Virus record (IMG/VR): IMGVR_UViG_3300028377_000005
Coordinates: 1-64,000 of that record
DNA: 64,000 nucleotides
Source: a virus
Strand: one strand, 5' to 3'
Under the pieces are notes generated by a model that saw nothing but the letters and a program-made list of their open reading frames with translations, had not been told where the DNA came from and ran no database searches. Position 1 is the first letter of the stretch. Each line of letters begins with the position of its first letter. The translations under genes and the position numbers were made by a program. Shown here piece by piece: positions 15,231 to 23,534 of this stretch.

Positions 15231-17003
15231 TTACTGTGCGTAGGCCACTTGGATGGTCGCGCCGGGCCGTGGCGTGTATTGAAAAGTGATAGAAGTTCCC
15301 GAGATCGTGTAGTCGTTACCAGCTCCCCTGGCTTGGAACTGACCATTGACGTATACGAGTTCGGAGTCCGAGGCCGGTGTGTTACTGAGAGTAAAGACGG
15401 TGGTCCCCCCACTGCCCGTAAAGGCGTCTCTGGCGAACGTGGTGAGATCACCCGTTCGTGCTACCGTGTTATCGACGGCAATAGCCCCGGTCTGGAACTC
15501 AAGGCCGTCACCGATATTAGCAACGACATCGTTAGCGTTGACCGTGATACCGTTGCCGCCTACCACGTCAATGCCCGTCTCGTCGCCTGTAAGACCCGCA
15601 CCTGCAATGTTGGTGGTGTCTGTGTGGGTAACAACTACCGTGTCGTCAATGGCGATGTCAGCACCACTGACGGTAATGCCTGTGCCGCCTGTGAGGTTAA
15701 CAGCTACGGTATCGGTATCAATCTGAATACCGGTGCCGGGATTAACATCGAAAGCGCCGGAGGTGCCATTCAGGACAAGACCCGCACCTGCATCGGAGTC
15801 GCGGATAACCGTGGTACTTACCGAGAAGCCGGTGTTGTCACCTGTGAGTCCGTCACCGATAGCAGTGTCAAACTCAGTTTTGGTGTACATATCCGAAATG
15901 TCGGAATCACGCACAACGTCGGCTGTGACCGCAACAGCGTCGCCCACGATCTGGATACCGTCACCGGGATTCACATCAAGAGCCGACCCTCCTACAATAA
16001 GGCCATCACCTGCGTTTACGCTTACGCCAGAAGCGCCCACACCGATAGAGACGTCAGCCGCCTGCACACTGAATCCAGACGTGCCTCCAGTGAGGCCGTC
16101 ACCAACGTCGGAGCCTTCAAGATAAATACCCGCAAGGTACGTGTTGTCGAGGCTTACGGTTCCTGTAGTGACCGTAAGGCCCGTCCCCATATCGCCTTCG
16201 AGAAGCACGTCAGAGGCGGTGCTGATAGTCGCACCACTAACATCAATGCCCGTACCACCTGTCAGGTTAACGGACACTCCGTTACCATCAACCGTGATAC
16301 CTGTGTGGGAATTTACCTCTAGACCGGTACCAACCGTAAGCCCATTACCGGCATTCACGGCAACATTGTTTGCGCCGACTGTCAGTGAACTATCAGCGGC
16401 TACAAAGTCAATGGAGTTACCGTTTTTGACAAGTCCATCACCTGCTGTGATGCTCCCCGCACCTGAGAACTGAGAGAACGTAACCGAATCCGTACCGGGG
16501 ACAAGGCTTCCGTTAGCCGTAACCACCCAACCAGAGTTAGCCTGTCCACCACCTTCTTCGACGAAGGCGAAGGTGCCGCCAGACAATTCATCGGTCTCGT
16601 CCGCATCATTCGAGCGGGTCATGCCCCCACTGTTATAGATGTAGAAACCGTTTTCGGTGTCGTCCGTCTGGTTTTTAACCAGCACGCGCTCACCGTTCGC
16701 CATTGTCACCCCGTCAATGGTGGCGGGCGGGGTGGAAAGGCTGATATTTTGTGTGGTGGCAACCCGGACCGATTCCTTTACATCCAGACCTTGGATGTAA
16801 TCTGAGATCTGAGAGTTAACCCACCCTTTATTGGCGGCGTCACCATCGAGAGACGGGTCAGGGAGGTTAGTGATGGTATGGGTGTTAGCCGCACTAAGGT
16901 CGCCCTCAAGGGCCACGCTACCATCAGCTCTCAGGAACCAATTTGTTCCCGAGGAATTGTCGTTGTTAGTCTGGGTTTCCAGACGAATCAATGTTCTAGC
17001 CAT
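15231..17003 (-). CDS. Large tail fibre with repeated glycine-rich beta modules
   Basis: A 590-residue fibre. The N-terminal 200 residues resemble tail-fibre attachment regions (SLDGDAANKGWVNSQI, then GERVLVKNQTDDTENGFYIY). From about residue 205 to 520 many short repeats follow the pattern G-(D/N)-G-(L/I)-x-V-x-(G/A)-x-x-(L/V)-x-V-N, such as NAGNGLTVGTGLEVN and LTGGTGIDVSGA, suggesting a trimeric beta-helical shaft. The last 60 residues (VFTLSNTPASDSELVYVNGQ, then GATIQVAY) form a module shared with the end of the protein at 17076. Start ATG 17003 has AGGAGAC at a good distance. The opposite strand stays open for 369 codons here, caused by base bias. Confidence 0.9.
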   Translation of the reverse strand: MARTLIRLETQTNNDNSSGTNWFLRADGSVALEGDLSAANTHTITNLPDPSLDGDAANKGWVNSQISDYIQGLDVKESVRVATTQNISLSTPPATIDGVTMANGERVLVKNQTDDTENGFYIYNSGGMTRSNDADETDELSGGTFAFVEEGGGQANSGWVVTANGSLVPGTDSVTFSQFSGAGSITAGDGLVKNGNSIDFVAADSSLTVGANNVAVNAGNGLTVGTGLEVNSHTGITVDGNGVSVNLTGGTGIDVSGATISTASDVLLEGDMGTGLTVTTGTVSLDNTYLAGIYLEGSDVGDGLTGGTSGFSVQAADVSIGVGASGVSVNAGDGLIVGGSALDVNPGDGIQIVGDAVAVTADVVRDSDISDMYTKTEFDTAIGDGLTGDNTGFSVSTTVIRDSDAGAGLVLNGTSGAFDVNPGTGIQIDTDTVAVNLTGGTGITVSGADIAIDDTVVVTHTDTTNIAGAGLTGDETGIDVVGGNGITVNANDVVANIGDGLEFQTGAIAVDNTVARTGDLTTFARDAFTGSGGTTVFTLSNTPASDSELVYVNGQFQARGAGNDYTISGTSITFQYTPRPGATIQVAYAQ

Positions 17004-17075
17004 GACGTCTCCTTAGAGGTAGATTAAGGTTTATTTATTCAATTACGCGATATACAAAAGCAATACCGATATTTT

Positions 17076-17873
17076 TCAGGCGCTATATTGGTAATTGATC
17101 GTCACTTGATCACCCGGATGTAGTTGGATTTCCTGGGTAAGTTTGATCGTTTCTTCGGTGAGTGTATAATCCTTAGTGGTACCTTTGGTAAGCCACACAC
17201 CATTCCAGTAAACGCCTTCGCTACCCTCTATAGGTGTGTTTTGTAGCGTAAAAGTCGCCGCCGCCGCCGGGTTCGTGACGTCAAAAACCTCTTCTTGATA
17301 GGGTCGTTGTGTTATGTCAGAAGGTAAGGGGTACTCGGATACGATCCACCACCCACTGGCAGCACTGCGAAGCTCGAAGGCCCCGAAATTGGCGGTTGTA
17401 ACAATAGCAAGCGAATTTCGGTCAATACGATCAGGGCTTTGCGTCTGCAAAATGAGTTGATTAGGGTCCGCAGTGGTCTTTTTGATAAAAAGTTCACGTC
17501 CCTGTGGCTGGTTAATAAGTTCAGGGAGGGTGATTGTAACATCATGCGCGCTGGTATCCACGAGGACGATTTCAGAATCTCCCCGGACGGTGTATTCCGT
17601 CATCCCAGTAATATCGGCGACGCTTTGGTTCGAGAAAATAAAGGCTTCGATTAACCCGTTCTCAGCGTGCCGGTGGAGGGACCCTCGATTGTGGGAAATC
17701 AACACTGAGTCGATCAACGGGATATCAACCGTACCACCGTAAGGCACGTACACCGGGATCTTGAGATGCTGGTTGTGGTTTTCCAGCGTATCCAGATCGT
17801 TCAGGTAAATGGACCCCGTGCTTTTCTTGAGGTGTCTTACCCTCACGAATAAAGAATTTGGGGGGATTGCCAT
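17076..17873 (-). CDS. Tail fibre/adhesin protein
   Basis: A 265-residue fibre-type protein. ATG 17873 is chosen because AGG lies just upstream; a TTG 24 nt further up is the only longer start. It contains a module common in phage fibres (HDVTITLPELINQPQGRELF, then a GWWIVSEYPLP end). Its C-terminus, FTLQNTPIEGSEGVYWNGVW followed by GDQVTINYQY, matches the end module of the larger fibre at 15231. It is the first long gene of the minus-strand fibre operon. Likely a receptor-binding or shaft component. Confidence 0.82.
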   Translation of the reverse strand: MAIPPNSLFVRVRHLKKSTGSIYLNDLDTLENHNQHLKIPVYVPYGGTVDIPLIDSVLISHNRGSLHRHAENGLIEAFIFSNQSVADITGMTEYTVRGDSEIVLVDTSAHDVTITLPELINQPQGRELFIKKTTADPNQLILQTQSPDRIDRNSLAIVTTANFGAFELRSAASGWWIVSEYPLPSDITQRPYQEEVFDVTNPAAAATFTLQNTPIEGSEGVYWNGVWLTKGTTKDYTLTEETIKLTQEIQLHPGDQVTINYQYSA

Positions 17874-17967
17874 CGTCGACCTGTTTCGGGACTTCAAAAT
17901 TTTGGATATACAGCAGTAACCATCAACCCCACAATATAAACAGAATACGAAAGCGGTGGATTCGCCG

Positions 17968-18216
17968 TTAGTTATCGTCAGAATCCCAGAGGTCTAACTC
18001 TAAGGTGTCTGGTTCGGGGACAGGTAAACGGGTGTCTGGGTCTTTAGGGATCTCTTCTGTTATTGAATCCTCTTTACGTAACCCTTCAGCTAACTCTTCG
18101 CTGCGCTCCGACAGGGGTGTTTTTTCCCGGACCCAAAAAGGATGTTTCTTGGTGTCTTGGACTTGCCAAGGAGCAGGTATGAGAATCGCACAAAGCGGTA
18201 CTTTATCGTCACTCAT
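17968..18216 (-). CDS. Small acidic proline-rich hypothetical protein
   Basis: An 82-residue protein leading the fibre operon. It begins MSDDKVPLCAILIPAPWQVQ and has a disordered-looking acidic, Pro-rich end (PDTRLPVPEPDTLELDLWD). GGAGGGACC lies just upstream of the ATG on the minus strand, a good ribosome site. Function unknown. It is transcribed divergently from the RlpA-like gene at 18339. Confidence 0.6.
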   Translation of the reverse strand: MSDDKVPLCAILIPAPWQVQDTKKHPFWVREKTPLSERSEELAEGLRKEDSITEEIPKDPDTRLPVPEPDTLELDLWDSDDN

Positions 18217-18271
18217 GTTCGGTCCCTCCGTTAAGTTAATTGCCTCGAATTTTTATAGACAGAATATGATC

Positions 18272-18300
18272 TTGACAGAGGTGGGAACTTCTGGTATGGC
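18272..18300 (+). promoter_or_regulatory. Candidate sigma-70 promoter of the RlpA-like gene
   Basis: A perfect TTGACA (18272-18277) is followed after 17 bp by TATGGC (18295-18300), a poor -10 box. It lies in the 122-nt divergent gap between 18216 and 18339, at the start of the long plus-strand virion block. A TATAGACA string at 18254-18261 lies just upstream. Confidence 0.45.
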
Positions 18301-18338
18301 TTTCACCACTTAATTGATCTTGCTACGGAGTGATACGT

Positions 18339-18848
18339 ATGAGTGTGATAAAGCTACTTGTATTGACGACCATGTTTGTCTCTTACCAGTCCGGGGAGGT
18401 CCCCGAGGTTCCAGTCGTGGAAGTTCCACCAGTGGCACAAGTGGGACTGGCTTCGTGGTATGGTTCGGGTGACGGCACCAATGACGGCGGCCTTCACGGG
18501 GCTATCACAGCTACCGGTGAACGCTTTGACCCTTCCCTGCAGACCTGTGCGTCCCGACACATCCCGCTCAACACGATGGTTCTGGTCGAAGACGTCAAAA
18601 GCGGTCGCCGGGCTTGGTGTCGGGTAAATGACCGTGGGCCTTATGGGGCTATGTTTGAAGGGGAATGGGTTCTGAAGATTCGAAGGTCCGACCCCGGACG
18701 TTGGCGTGGTGTTATGGACCTTTCACGAGGCACTGCAAAAGCTCTGGGATTTAATTTCCGGTCGGGACTTAACCGTGTGCGTTTGCGCTACCACCGTGAC
18801 CCTACGCCTGCGAGGTACGCTTTTGCTCGGAGGCCACTTTCTTTTTGA
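18339..18848 (+). CDS. RlpA-like double-psi beta-barrel protein with signal peptide
   Basis: A 169-residue protein with a hydrophobic start (MSVIKLLVLTTMFVSYQ), likely a signal peptide or anchor, a Pro/Val spacer and a complete RlpA-type double-psi beta barrel: GLASWYGSGDG, TATGERFDPS, ASRHIPLNTMV, RVNDRGPY and DLSRGTAKALGF. In bacterial RlpA this barrel cleaves peptidoglycan strands lacking stem peptides. Here it may help wall opening at lysis or infection; that is inference. No lipobox Cys follows the signal. ATG 18339 is preferred over GTG 18330 because GGAG lies about 10 nt upstream. Its TGA stop lies inside the -35 box of the next promoter. Confidence 0.88.
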   Translation: MSVIKLLVLTTMFVSYQSGEVPEVPVVEVPPVAQVGLASWYGSGDGTNDGGLHGAITATGERFDPSLQTCASRHIPLNTMVLVEDVKSGRRAWCRVNDRGPYGAMFEGEWVLKIRRSDPGRWRGVMDLSRGTAKALGFNFRSGLNRVRLRYHRDPTPARYAFARRPLSF

Positions 18849-18873
18849 CGTGGCCAACCTTTTAGGGTATAAG
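18845..18873 (+). promoter_or_regulatory. Sigma-70-like promoter (TTGACG-N17-TATAAG)
   Basis: TTGACG (18845-18850) and TATAAG (18868-18873) are 17 bp apart, five of six matches in each box; the -10 is preceded by AGGG. The -35 box contains the TGA stop of the RlpA-like gene. A small CCCC/GGGG hairpin at 18885-18898 would lie at the 5' end of the transcript, upstream of the HTH gene at 18957. Confidence 0.65.
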
Positions 18874-18956
18874 GTAATGTGTATCCCCTTTGTAGGGGTG
18901 CAATTAGCGACGGACATGGAGGTTATGCGTGAGAAGCACTCTGAGGAGAAAAACCA

Positions 18957-19529
18957 ATGGGAAGACGCATTACCGAAGAAGACAAAGAGGTCATCCGCCA
19001 AATGATTTCCATTGATGGCGCAAGCCTTCAGGAGACAGCGGATGTTTTGAGCGGGGATTCAAATGACCCCGTTTCCAAACAAGCGGTACATTACCACGTC
19101 CAGAAAATGGGCTTGGAGCCGCCTGACGACGACGAACGCGAAGAGCGTCTATTACAGGCCAACGAGTTGCTTTCTGAGGACTCGGACATGAACATAAAGG
19201 AATTGTCCGAACACTTGGATTGCTCGTGGGCATGTGCCAAATCTGTGATGGAAGAGTTGGGCTATTACGAGGAAGCCGTGCCGTTTATCGACAAGGTAGA
19301 CTCGACCCGGCTTATCCGGCTGTACGTGGTTGAGGACATGAGCTTGGCAGACCTTAACAGGGTCTTTCCAGACGTGTCCGAGATGACTATCAGCAAGACC
19401 CTAAAGGAATTAGGTGTCCCGATGCGACCGCAAGGCGCATCGACCGGCAAATTGCGCCGAGATTGGCGTAAAGAGGCTATCGTTAAGATGGGCCTCGGCA
19501 AAGACCTCGCACGTTCCGAAGCCTCCTAA
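18957..19529 (+). CDS. Helix-turn-helix DNA-binding protein
   Basis: A 190-residue protein made of successive HTH-like segments: ITEEDKEVIRQMISIDGASL then ETADVL near the start, NIKELSEHLDCSWACAKSVM in the middle and SLADLNRVFPDVSEMTISKT later. This tandem arrangement resembles phage transcription regulators or small-terminase-type DNA binders; the sequence does not decide which. GAGGAG lies 11-16 nt before ATG 18957. It is bracketed by its own promoter (18845) and a strong terminator (19554), so it is probably a separate unit, fitting a regulator of the late block. Confidence 0.72.
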   Translation: MGRRITEEDKEVIRQMISIDGASLQETADVLSGDSNDPVSKQAVHYHVQKMGLEPPDDDEREERLLQANELLSEDSDMNIKELSEHLDCSWACAKSVMEELGYYEEAVPFIDKVDSTRLIRLYVVEDMSLADLNRVFPDVSEMTISKTLKELGVPMRPQGASTGKLRRDWRKEAIVKMGLGKDLARSEAS

Positions 19530-19553
19530 ATATACCTACAATTCATTTTCAGG

Positions 19554-19584
19554 ACCCGGCCTATTTTGTGGGCCGGGTTTTTCT
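19554..19584 (+). terminator. Rho-independent terminator
   Basis: ACCCGGCC (19554-19561) pairs with GGCCGGGT (19571-19578) and is followed by TTTTTCTCTTTC. It lies 25 nt after the HTH gene stop and separates it from the virion genes. Confidence 0.88.
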
Positions 19585-19625
19585 CTTTCTTGCCCCCGCC
19601 GCAACGCCCCACGAATAATCCTTTG

Positions 19626-19664
19626 ATAGTCCACTCTAAATGTCCGCACACACCCAAGGACTAT
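19626..19664. repeat. Short inverted repeat upstream of the virion block
   Basis: ATAGTCC (19626-19632) and GGACTAT (19658-19664) are perfect 7-bp inverted copies 25 nt apart, in the 152-nt gap before the gene at 19682. They could form an operator or a 5' leader hairpin. The match is short, so chance is not excluded. Confidence 0.4.
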
Positions 19665-19681
19665 ACATTCGGAGTAGGCAC

Positions 19682-20551
19682 ATGAGTGAGTTCAAAAAGA
19701 TTAGTCGTTGGATCTCTGAGGTCGAGCAAAACATCAAGGATATGCACAAGCGTCGTGCATCAACCGAAGCTCGTATCGCCAAGAAGATCAACCGACTCGT
19801 AATTGATGCTGTGAAAAACGAATTTTGGTTGCCGCAGGACAAGGTGGCTCTTTGTAACCAGCTTGACCGCATGTCGCGCCTTCTGGAGTCGGAAGACGCA
19901 ACCCAGACTTCCCTTGAGCAAGTCGAAAAGGAAGTCGACAAGATTTACGGCAACCAGAGTGACAACAGTTCGTACTATTTCGGTCGCAAGTCAGCGGGCG
20001 AAAAAGAGCGGAAGCAGATGGAAGAGCTTTCGACTTTCGATCACAACAGTCCTGAAAGCCGTGACGTCAACCCCGAGTTCAATGACGACGGAATGCGTCA
20101 GTTGGTTGAAAAGGGCGGCGGCAAGAAGAAGGACGCCAATCTTGTGTTTCAAAAGCGTGGCTTGATGATGCTTTTGAAGCAAAGTCACGGTTCGAAGTGC
20201 CTCGACAATACCGACGATGTATTGGCCGTTGCTTCGGACATTGTGAAGACTTTCAAGCTCCCCCGAAAGGATGTGGATAAAGTCAGCAGCATCCTGAATC
20301 AGCACAGCCACCTGTGTTTGGATAACAGTCGTGGCGTTCGTGACGTGGTTCAAGCACTGATCGACGGGTTTGCTAAGACTTCAAGCTGGTCGGATTTCGC
20401 ACAGAGCGAAGTGGACTTCGAGGATATGGAACAGGCTGCTCGCCTCGAAGACGATGGCCAATACATCGACGACGGCGACCTATTGGACGTCGATGTACCC
20501 GACAATTACGACTACGAGCAGCAAGATCCGCTTAATGATCGGGATTTTTGA
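19682..20551 (+). CDS. Hypothetical virion-block protein
   Basis: A 289-residue charged protein. ATG 19682 has CGGAG 8-12 nt upstream and is preferred over 19640. The first 110 residues look like coiled coil (SEVEQNIKDMHKRRASTEAR). A Lys/Gly turn (EKGGGKKKDAN) and a helical domain follow, ending in a very acidic tail (DLLDVDVPDNYDYEQQDP). It directly precedes the tail-tube-like gene and follows a strong terminator, so it probably begins a virion transcription unit. A neck, completion or scaffold role is possible but not shown. Confidence 0.6.
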   Translation: MSEFKKISRWISEVEQNIKDMHKRRASTEARIAKKINRLVIDAVKNEFWLPQDKVALCNQLDRMSRLLESEDATQTSLEQVEKEVDKIYGNQSDNSSYYFGRKSAGEKERKQMEELSTFDHNSPESRDVNPEFNDDGMRQLVEKGGGKKKDANLVFQKRGLMMLLKQSHGSKCLDNTDDVLAVASDIVKTFKLPRKDVDKVSSILNQHSHLCLDNSRGVRDVVQALIDGFAKTSSWSDFAQSEVDFEDMEQAARLEDDGQYIDDGDLLDVDVPDNYDYEQQDPLNDRDF

Positions 20552-20602
20552 AGTGTTAATGGCTCCGTAATGTTTCCCCCTAACCTAGCGTAAGAGGTTG
20601 TC

Positions 20603-21280
20603 ATGCAAGACAATAATAATTATATCTACCGCAAAGGCACCACGCCGAATACGCGGATTGCCGTTAGCCAGAAGAACAAGATTTATTCTGTTTCGACCGG
20701 CAAGGCGGCCTTTAGTCAGATCGGCGTCGTGTCCTCATTCGGTATCTCGGAAAGTCGTACCATTGAAGAGGTTCGTGGACTTGGTTACGGTGATCAGCTT
20801 GCCGAACTCGTTCCCGGTACGACTCCTTCGATGAGCATTTCGATCAGCCGTACCTTGCTTTACCTGTCCAACATCTATCAGGTGTTCGGATACAAAGCGG
20901 GCACGGACGGTCTGGTCAGATCGCTCAAACATCACCAATGGCCCTTCGATATGAAGCAGGAGTTGGTGTTCAGCCGTATCGCTACAGGTGATTCGGTATC
21001 CCCGAAGCTCATTGCCCCATCTTCGGATGGTACCAATGATGCGCTCTTGACGTTCTACGAGGCTTGTTGGTTGGAGTCGTACAGCGCTAACTACGCTTCC
21101 GATTCCGCTATGATCTCGGAAGATGTGGGTGTCAAAGTAACCGACATTATTGACGGTTCCAGCACCTATGGTGAGCTTGCTTCGGATGCTGAAAGCACGG
21201 GTAACAACCCGTTCTCGGATTCGAGTAACTCGATCCGATATAGCACGGGCGGCACCGGCGTTGCAACTGGCTTGATCTAA
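20603..21280 (+). CDS. Probable tail tube protein
   Basis: A 225-residue protein with the layout of myovirus tail tube subunits. It has a strand FSQIGVVSSFGISESRTIEE, then RGLGYGDQLAELVPGTTPSM and SISRTLLYLSNIYQVFGYKA, followed by an EACWLESYSANYASDSAMI strand pair. The pattern of I(G)VV..F, R...RGLG....E.VPG and (I/V)SR..LY recurs in phage tube proteins. It sits upstream of the chaperone and tape measure genes, as tube genes usually do. AAGAGG lies about 10 nt before ATG 20603. A stable UUCG hairpin follows. The assignment rests on pattern and position, not on an alignment. Confidence 0.68.
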   Translation: MQDNNNYIYRKGTTPNTRIAVSQKNKIYSVSTGKAAFSQIGVVSSFGISESRTIEEVRGLGYGDQLAELVPGTTPSMSISISRTLLYLSNIYQVFGYKAGTDGLVRSLKHHQWPFDMKQELVFSRIATGDSVSPKLIAPSSDGTNDALLTFYEACWLESYSANYASDSAMISEDVGVKVTDIIDGSSTYGELASDAESTGNNPFSDSSNSIRYSTGGTGVATGLI

Positions 21281-21287
21281 GCCTAAT

Positions 21288-21307
21288 GGGGGACCTTCGG
21301 GTCCCCC
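21288..21307 (+). promoter_or_regulatory. cUUCGg tetraloop hairpin after the tube gene
   Basis: GGGGGACC (21288-21295) and GGTCCCCC (21300-21307) form a perfect 8-bp stem capped by TTCG, an exceptionally stable RNA hairpin. No T-run follows, so it is more likely to protect the 3' end of the tube message or lower downstream expression than to end transcription fully. Confidence 0.75.
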
Positions 21308-21326
21308 GTAGCCCCACGAGAATTCA

Positions 21327-23534
21327 ATGAACCCTGACGAACTAAAACGTGTCCTCCTGATCATGGGTGTCAAAGCCCCTTCCCTGAAGTTGGCGATCCG
21401 CCAGATCCTCGACCACATGGTTGAAGATGGCGATGACATCGTGAAGTCTGCGAAGGTTGCCAAAGACCTCCCTAAAACGGTGGAGCGGTACGTCAAGGAG
21501 CACAAAGAACAGGGGATGGACGAGGACAAGGCATGGGCGATCGCATGGTCCCGTTACTGTGTGGCAGGCAACACCTTAGTGCCTACACAGAACGGACTTA
21601 AAAGTGTGGAGGAGTTATACAACGAAGCTGCGGGTCAAAAGGTAATGCACTCCGATGGGGTAGAAGCTAAACCAACCCGTGTAAGACTGGCCTCCCGATA
21701 TGGAGAGGCCGCTTCTAGCCATATCATTTATACAGGTACCAAGTCCACGGTGTCCGTAAACACTAAACATGGTTATTCCCTCACCTGTACCCCGGACCAC
21801 CAGATCCTCGTACTTAACGAGAATGATTACAGTACGGAATGGGTAGAGGCTCAGGAAGCTCTAGGACGCTATGCAGTGCTACCTACGCATGGTGTATGGG
21901 GAGCACGTACCACACTACCTGAGATCGGGTATGAAACCAACACATGGAACAATGTCATTCCATTTAGGCAGCCACGAGAACTATCTCCTGCTCTAGCGAG
22001 ATTGCTGGGCTACTTAGTTGCTGAAGGATCTGTAACGGAAGAAGGTGTGGAGTTCTCCAACACCGATCCCCGACTCATTAGGGATTTTGTTCGCTGCTCA
22101 AAAGAGGTATTTGGACAGGAGCCTATCGTAGAGTGGCGAGATAGGTCCGAGGAAGGGTGGAAAGATTGCGGGAAGGTTCGTCTCAGAACACGCTGGTATA
22201 GAGAGTTTTTTGAGGCTTTAGGTCTACCTCCGGGAACAGCTCACGACAAGCAGGTACCTTCCATTATTATGGAAGCGCCTCGTGAGATGGTGAGGGAATT
22301 CTTGGTAGGTTTCGTCGAGGGTGATGGGTACACTGGAGACTCCGACCACCTGAACCGTGTTGACTTGTCTACCTCCTCTGAGCCTCTAGCCCGTCAGCTA
22401 CACCTGCTTCTACTGAACTTTGGTATACCTGCCAGTCTCGAATGTAACGCTCGTGGCTATTTTAATGTCCGGGTACACAGTAAGCCTATGGTGGTGAAAT
22501 ACCGAGATCAGATAGGAACGGCATTTAAGAAGGTGGCCGTATCTGGAGATCGCCAGCGTCAGAGGGGGTCCGAGTTTGAGATGATCCCGGCTGAGTCCCT
22601 TCTTAAATTAGGTAGCAAGGTTAGGTCAGCATTTCCCGGCACCAAAAGGGTGAGCCTCTCACGTCTACTCCGCAAGTGGGACGCCTTAGAATCCTGTAGA
22701 GGCACCGAAGGTGTTGTTGATAATATTCGTGAGCTTATGAATCATGGGTATTACTTTGATAGAGTCACACAGGTAGAGGCTCAAGGGGAGACTGATGTGT
22801 ATGACGTTAGTGTTCCCGAAGATGTATCTTTTGTGGCAAATGGAATGATTGCCCATAACTGCAAATACAAAAACCCCGGTTCGCCGAGGTGCAAACAAGA
22901 TGGCTATTTCAAAGGTCGGGACAGTTCGATCGCCAAACGTGTTGCATCCAAATTCATCCGGCTATCCTATCTACCCAACATCCCTAATCGGTTCCGTCAA
23001 GAGATGGAAAGCAAGCTCATGAGCTTCATTCGAGCCGGGCTTTCCCCTTTCCCGACCGAAGATCCTCAGCGAGTCGAATCACTTCTTGCCGGGGATATTT
23101 TCAAGTTTTTGCAAAAAGAACTGCCCCCTCACGTGTCTGTTTCCAATGCTGACGTCCACCAGTTCATCGGACACGTGGCTCGTCAAGTGGACGTGTCGTT
23201 GCGGTCGTCTGTGATCGAAGATGCGATGAGCGACGTTCTGGGGGAATCCTACGCGGTCGATAACCGCACTGTCGGGATGCTTGCAGCGCAGATCGAGATG
23301 ATGATTGATGGACTGGCTGAGGACGCTTCGCGGGGTGCCATGAAAGCACAACGAAAAGCCGTCTCCCTGCTTGCTAGGGGGCTTGGTGTTGACGATTACG
23401 CGGCACAGCAAATCCTCGACTATGTGGTGTCGGAAGCCAAGATGGTGCTTCCCCTTACGTCGGATCAAATTAACTCATTGCTTGGTTCCTATTTGGACGA
23501 AGCAGCACGTGCAGCATCAAGCGAGGTATTTTAA
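21327..23534 (+). CDS. Virion-block protein interrupted by an intein
   Basis: This 735-residue precursor contains a 434-residue intein (residues 78-511). The mature extein would be 301 residues: a helical N-part (LKRVLLIMGVKAPSLKLAIR, then GMDEDKAWAIAWSRY) joined to CKYKNPGSPRCKQDGYFKGR and a long helical C-part ending SYLDEAARAASSEVF. The KAW.IAWSRYCKYK.PGSP.C stretch is Cys-bearing and looks conserved, as intein insertion sites usually are. It lies between the tube and chaperone genes, so a structural role is likely; its exact function is unknown. Splicing is required for a contiguous extein. ATG 21327 has CACGAGAA upstream, a weak ribosome site. Confidence 0.85.
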   Translation: MNPDELKRVLLIMGVKAPSLKLAIRQILDHMVEDGDDIVKSAKVAKDLPKTVERYVKEHKEQGMDEDKAWAIAWSRYCVAGNTLVPTQNGLKSVEELYNEAAGQKVMHSDGVEAKPTRVRLASRYGEAASSHIIYTGTKSTVSVNTKHGYSLTCTPDHQILVLNENDYSTEWVEAQEALGRYAVLPTHGVWGARTTLPEIGYETNTWNNVIPFRQPRELSPALARLLGYLVAEGSVTEEGVEFSNTDPRLIRDFVRCSKEVFGQEPIVEWRDRSEEGWKDCGKVRLRTRWYREFFEALGLPPGTAHDKQVPSIIMEAPREMVREFLVGFVEGDGYTGDSDHLNRVDLSTSSEPLARQLHLLLLNFGIPASLECNARGYFNVRVHSKPMVVKYRDQIGTAFKKVAVSGDRQRQRGSEFEMIPAESLLKLGSKVRSAFPGTKRVSLSRLLRKWDALESCRGTEGVVDNIRELMNHGYYFDRVTQVEAQGETDVYDVSVPEDVSFVANGMIAHNCKYKNPGSPRCKQDGYFKGRDSSIAKRVASKFIRLSYLPNIPNRFRQEMESKLMSFIRAGLSPFPTEDPQRVESLLAGDIFKFLQKELPPHVSVSNADVHQFIGHVARQVDVSLRSSVIEDAMSDVLGESYAVDNRTVGMLAAQIEMMIDGLAEDASRGAMKAQRKAVSLLARGLGVDDYAAQQILDYVVSEAKMVLPLTSDQINSLLGSYLDEAARAASSEVF
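21558..22859 (+). mobile_element. Intein with LAGLIDADG homing endonuclease
   Basis: A 434-residue in-frame intein. Block A is CVAGNTLVPT with the nucleophile Cys1 (TGT 21558). Block B contains YSLTCTPDHQILV. The endonuclease repeats are LLGYLVAEGSV and LVGFVEGDGYTG, with Glu and Asp at the acidic positions. Blocks F and G are TDVYDVSVPEDVSFVANGMI followed by AHN, with the terminal Asn codon at 22857-22859 and Cys as the +1 residue. All class 1 splicing residues are present. The DNA looks richer in A/T and in CTA, AGA and GAG codons than its flanks, which fits later arrival. Confidence 0.96.

Noticed and set aside
15213-16322. 369-codon open frame on the plus strand opposite the large tail fibre
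   Set aside because: It is fully antisense to a clear repeated fibre gene, its Cys/Arg/Thr-rich product looks unnatural, and the openness follows from the biased codons of the glycine-rich repeats.
18706-19005. 99-codon ORF overlapping the RlpA-like gene end and the HTH gene start
   Set aside because: Most of it shadows the two flanking genes, it has no ribosome site, and the unique part contains a better-supported promoter and hairpin.
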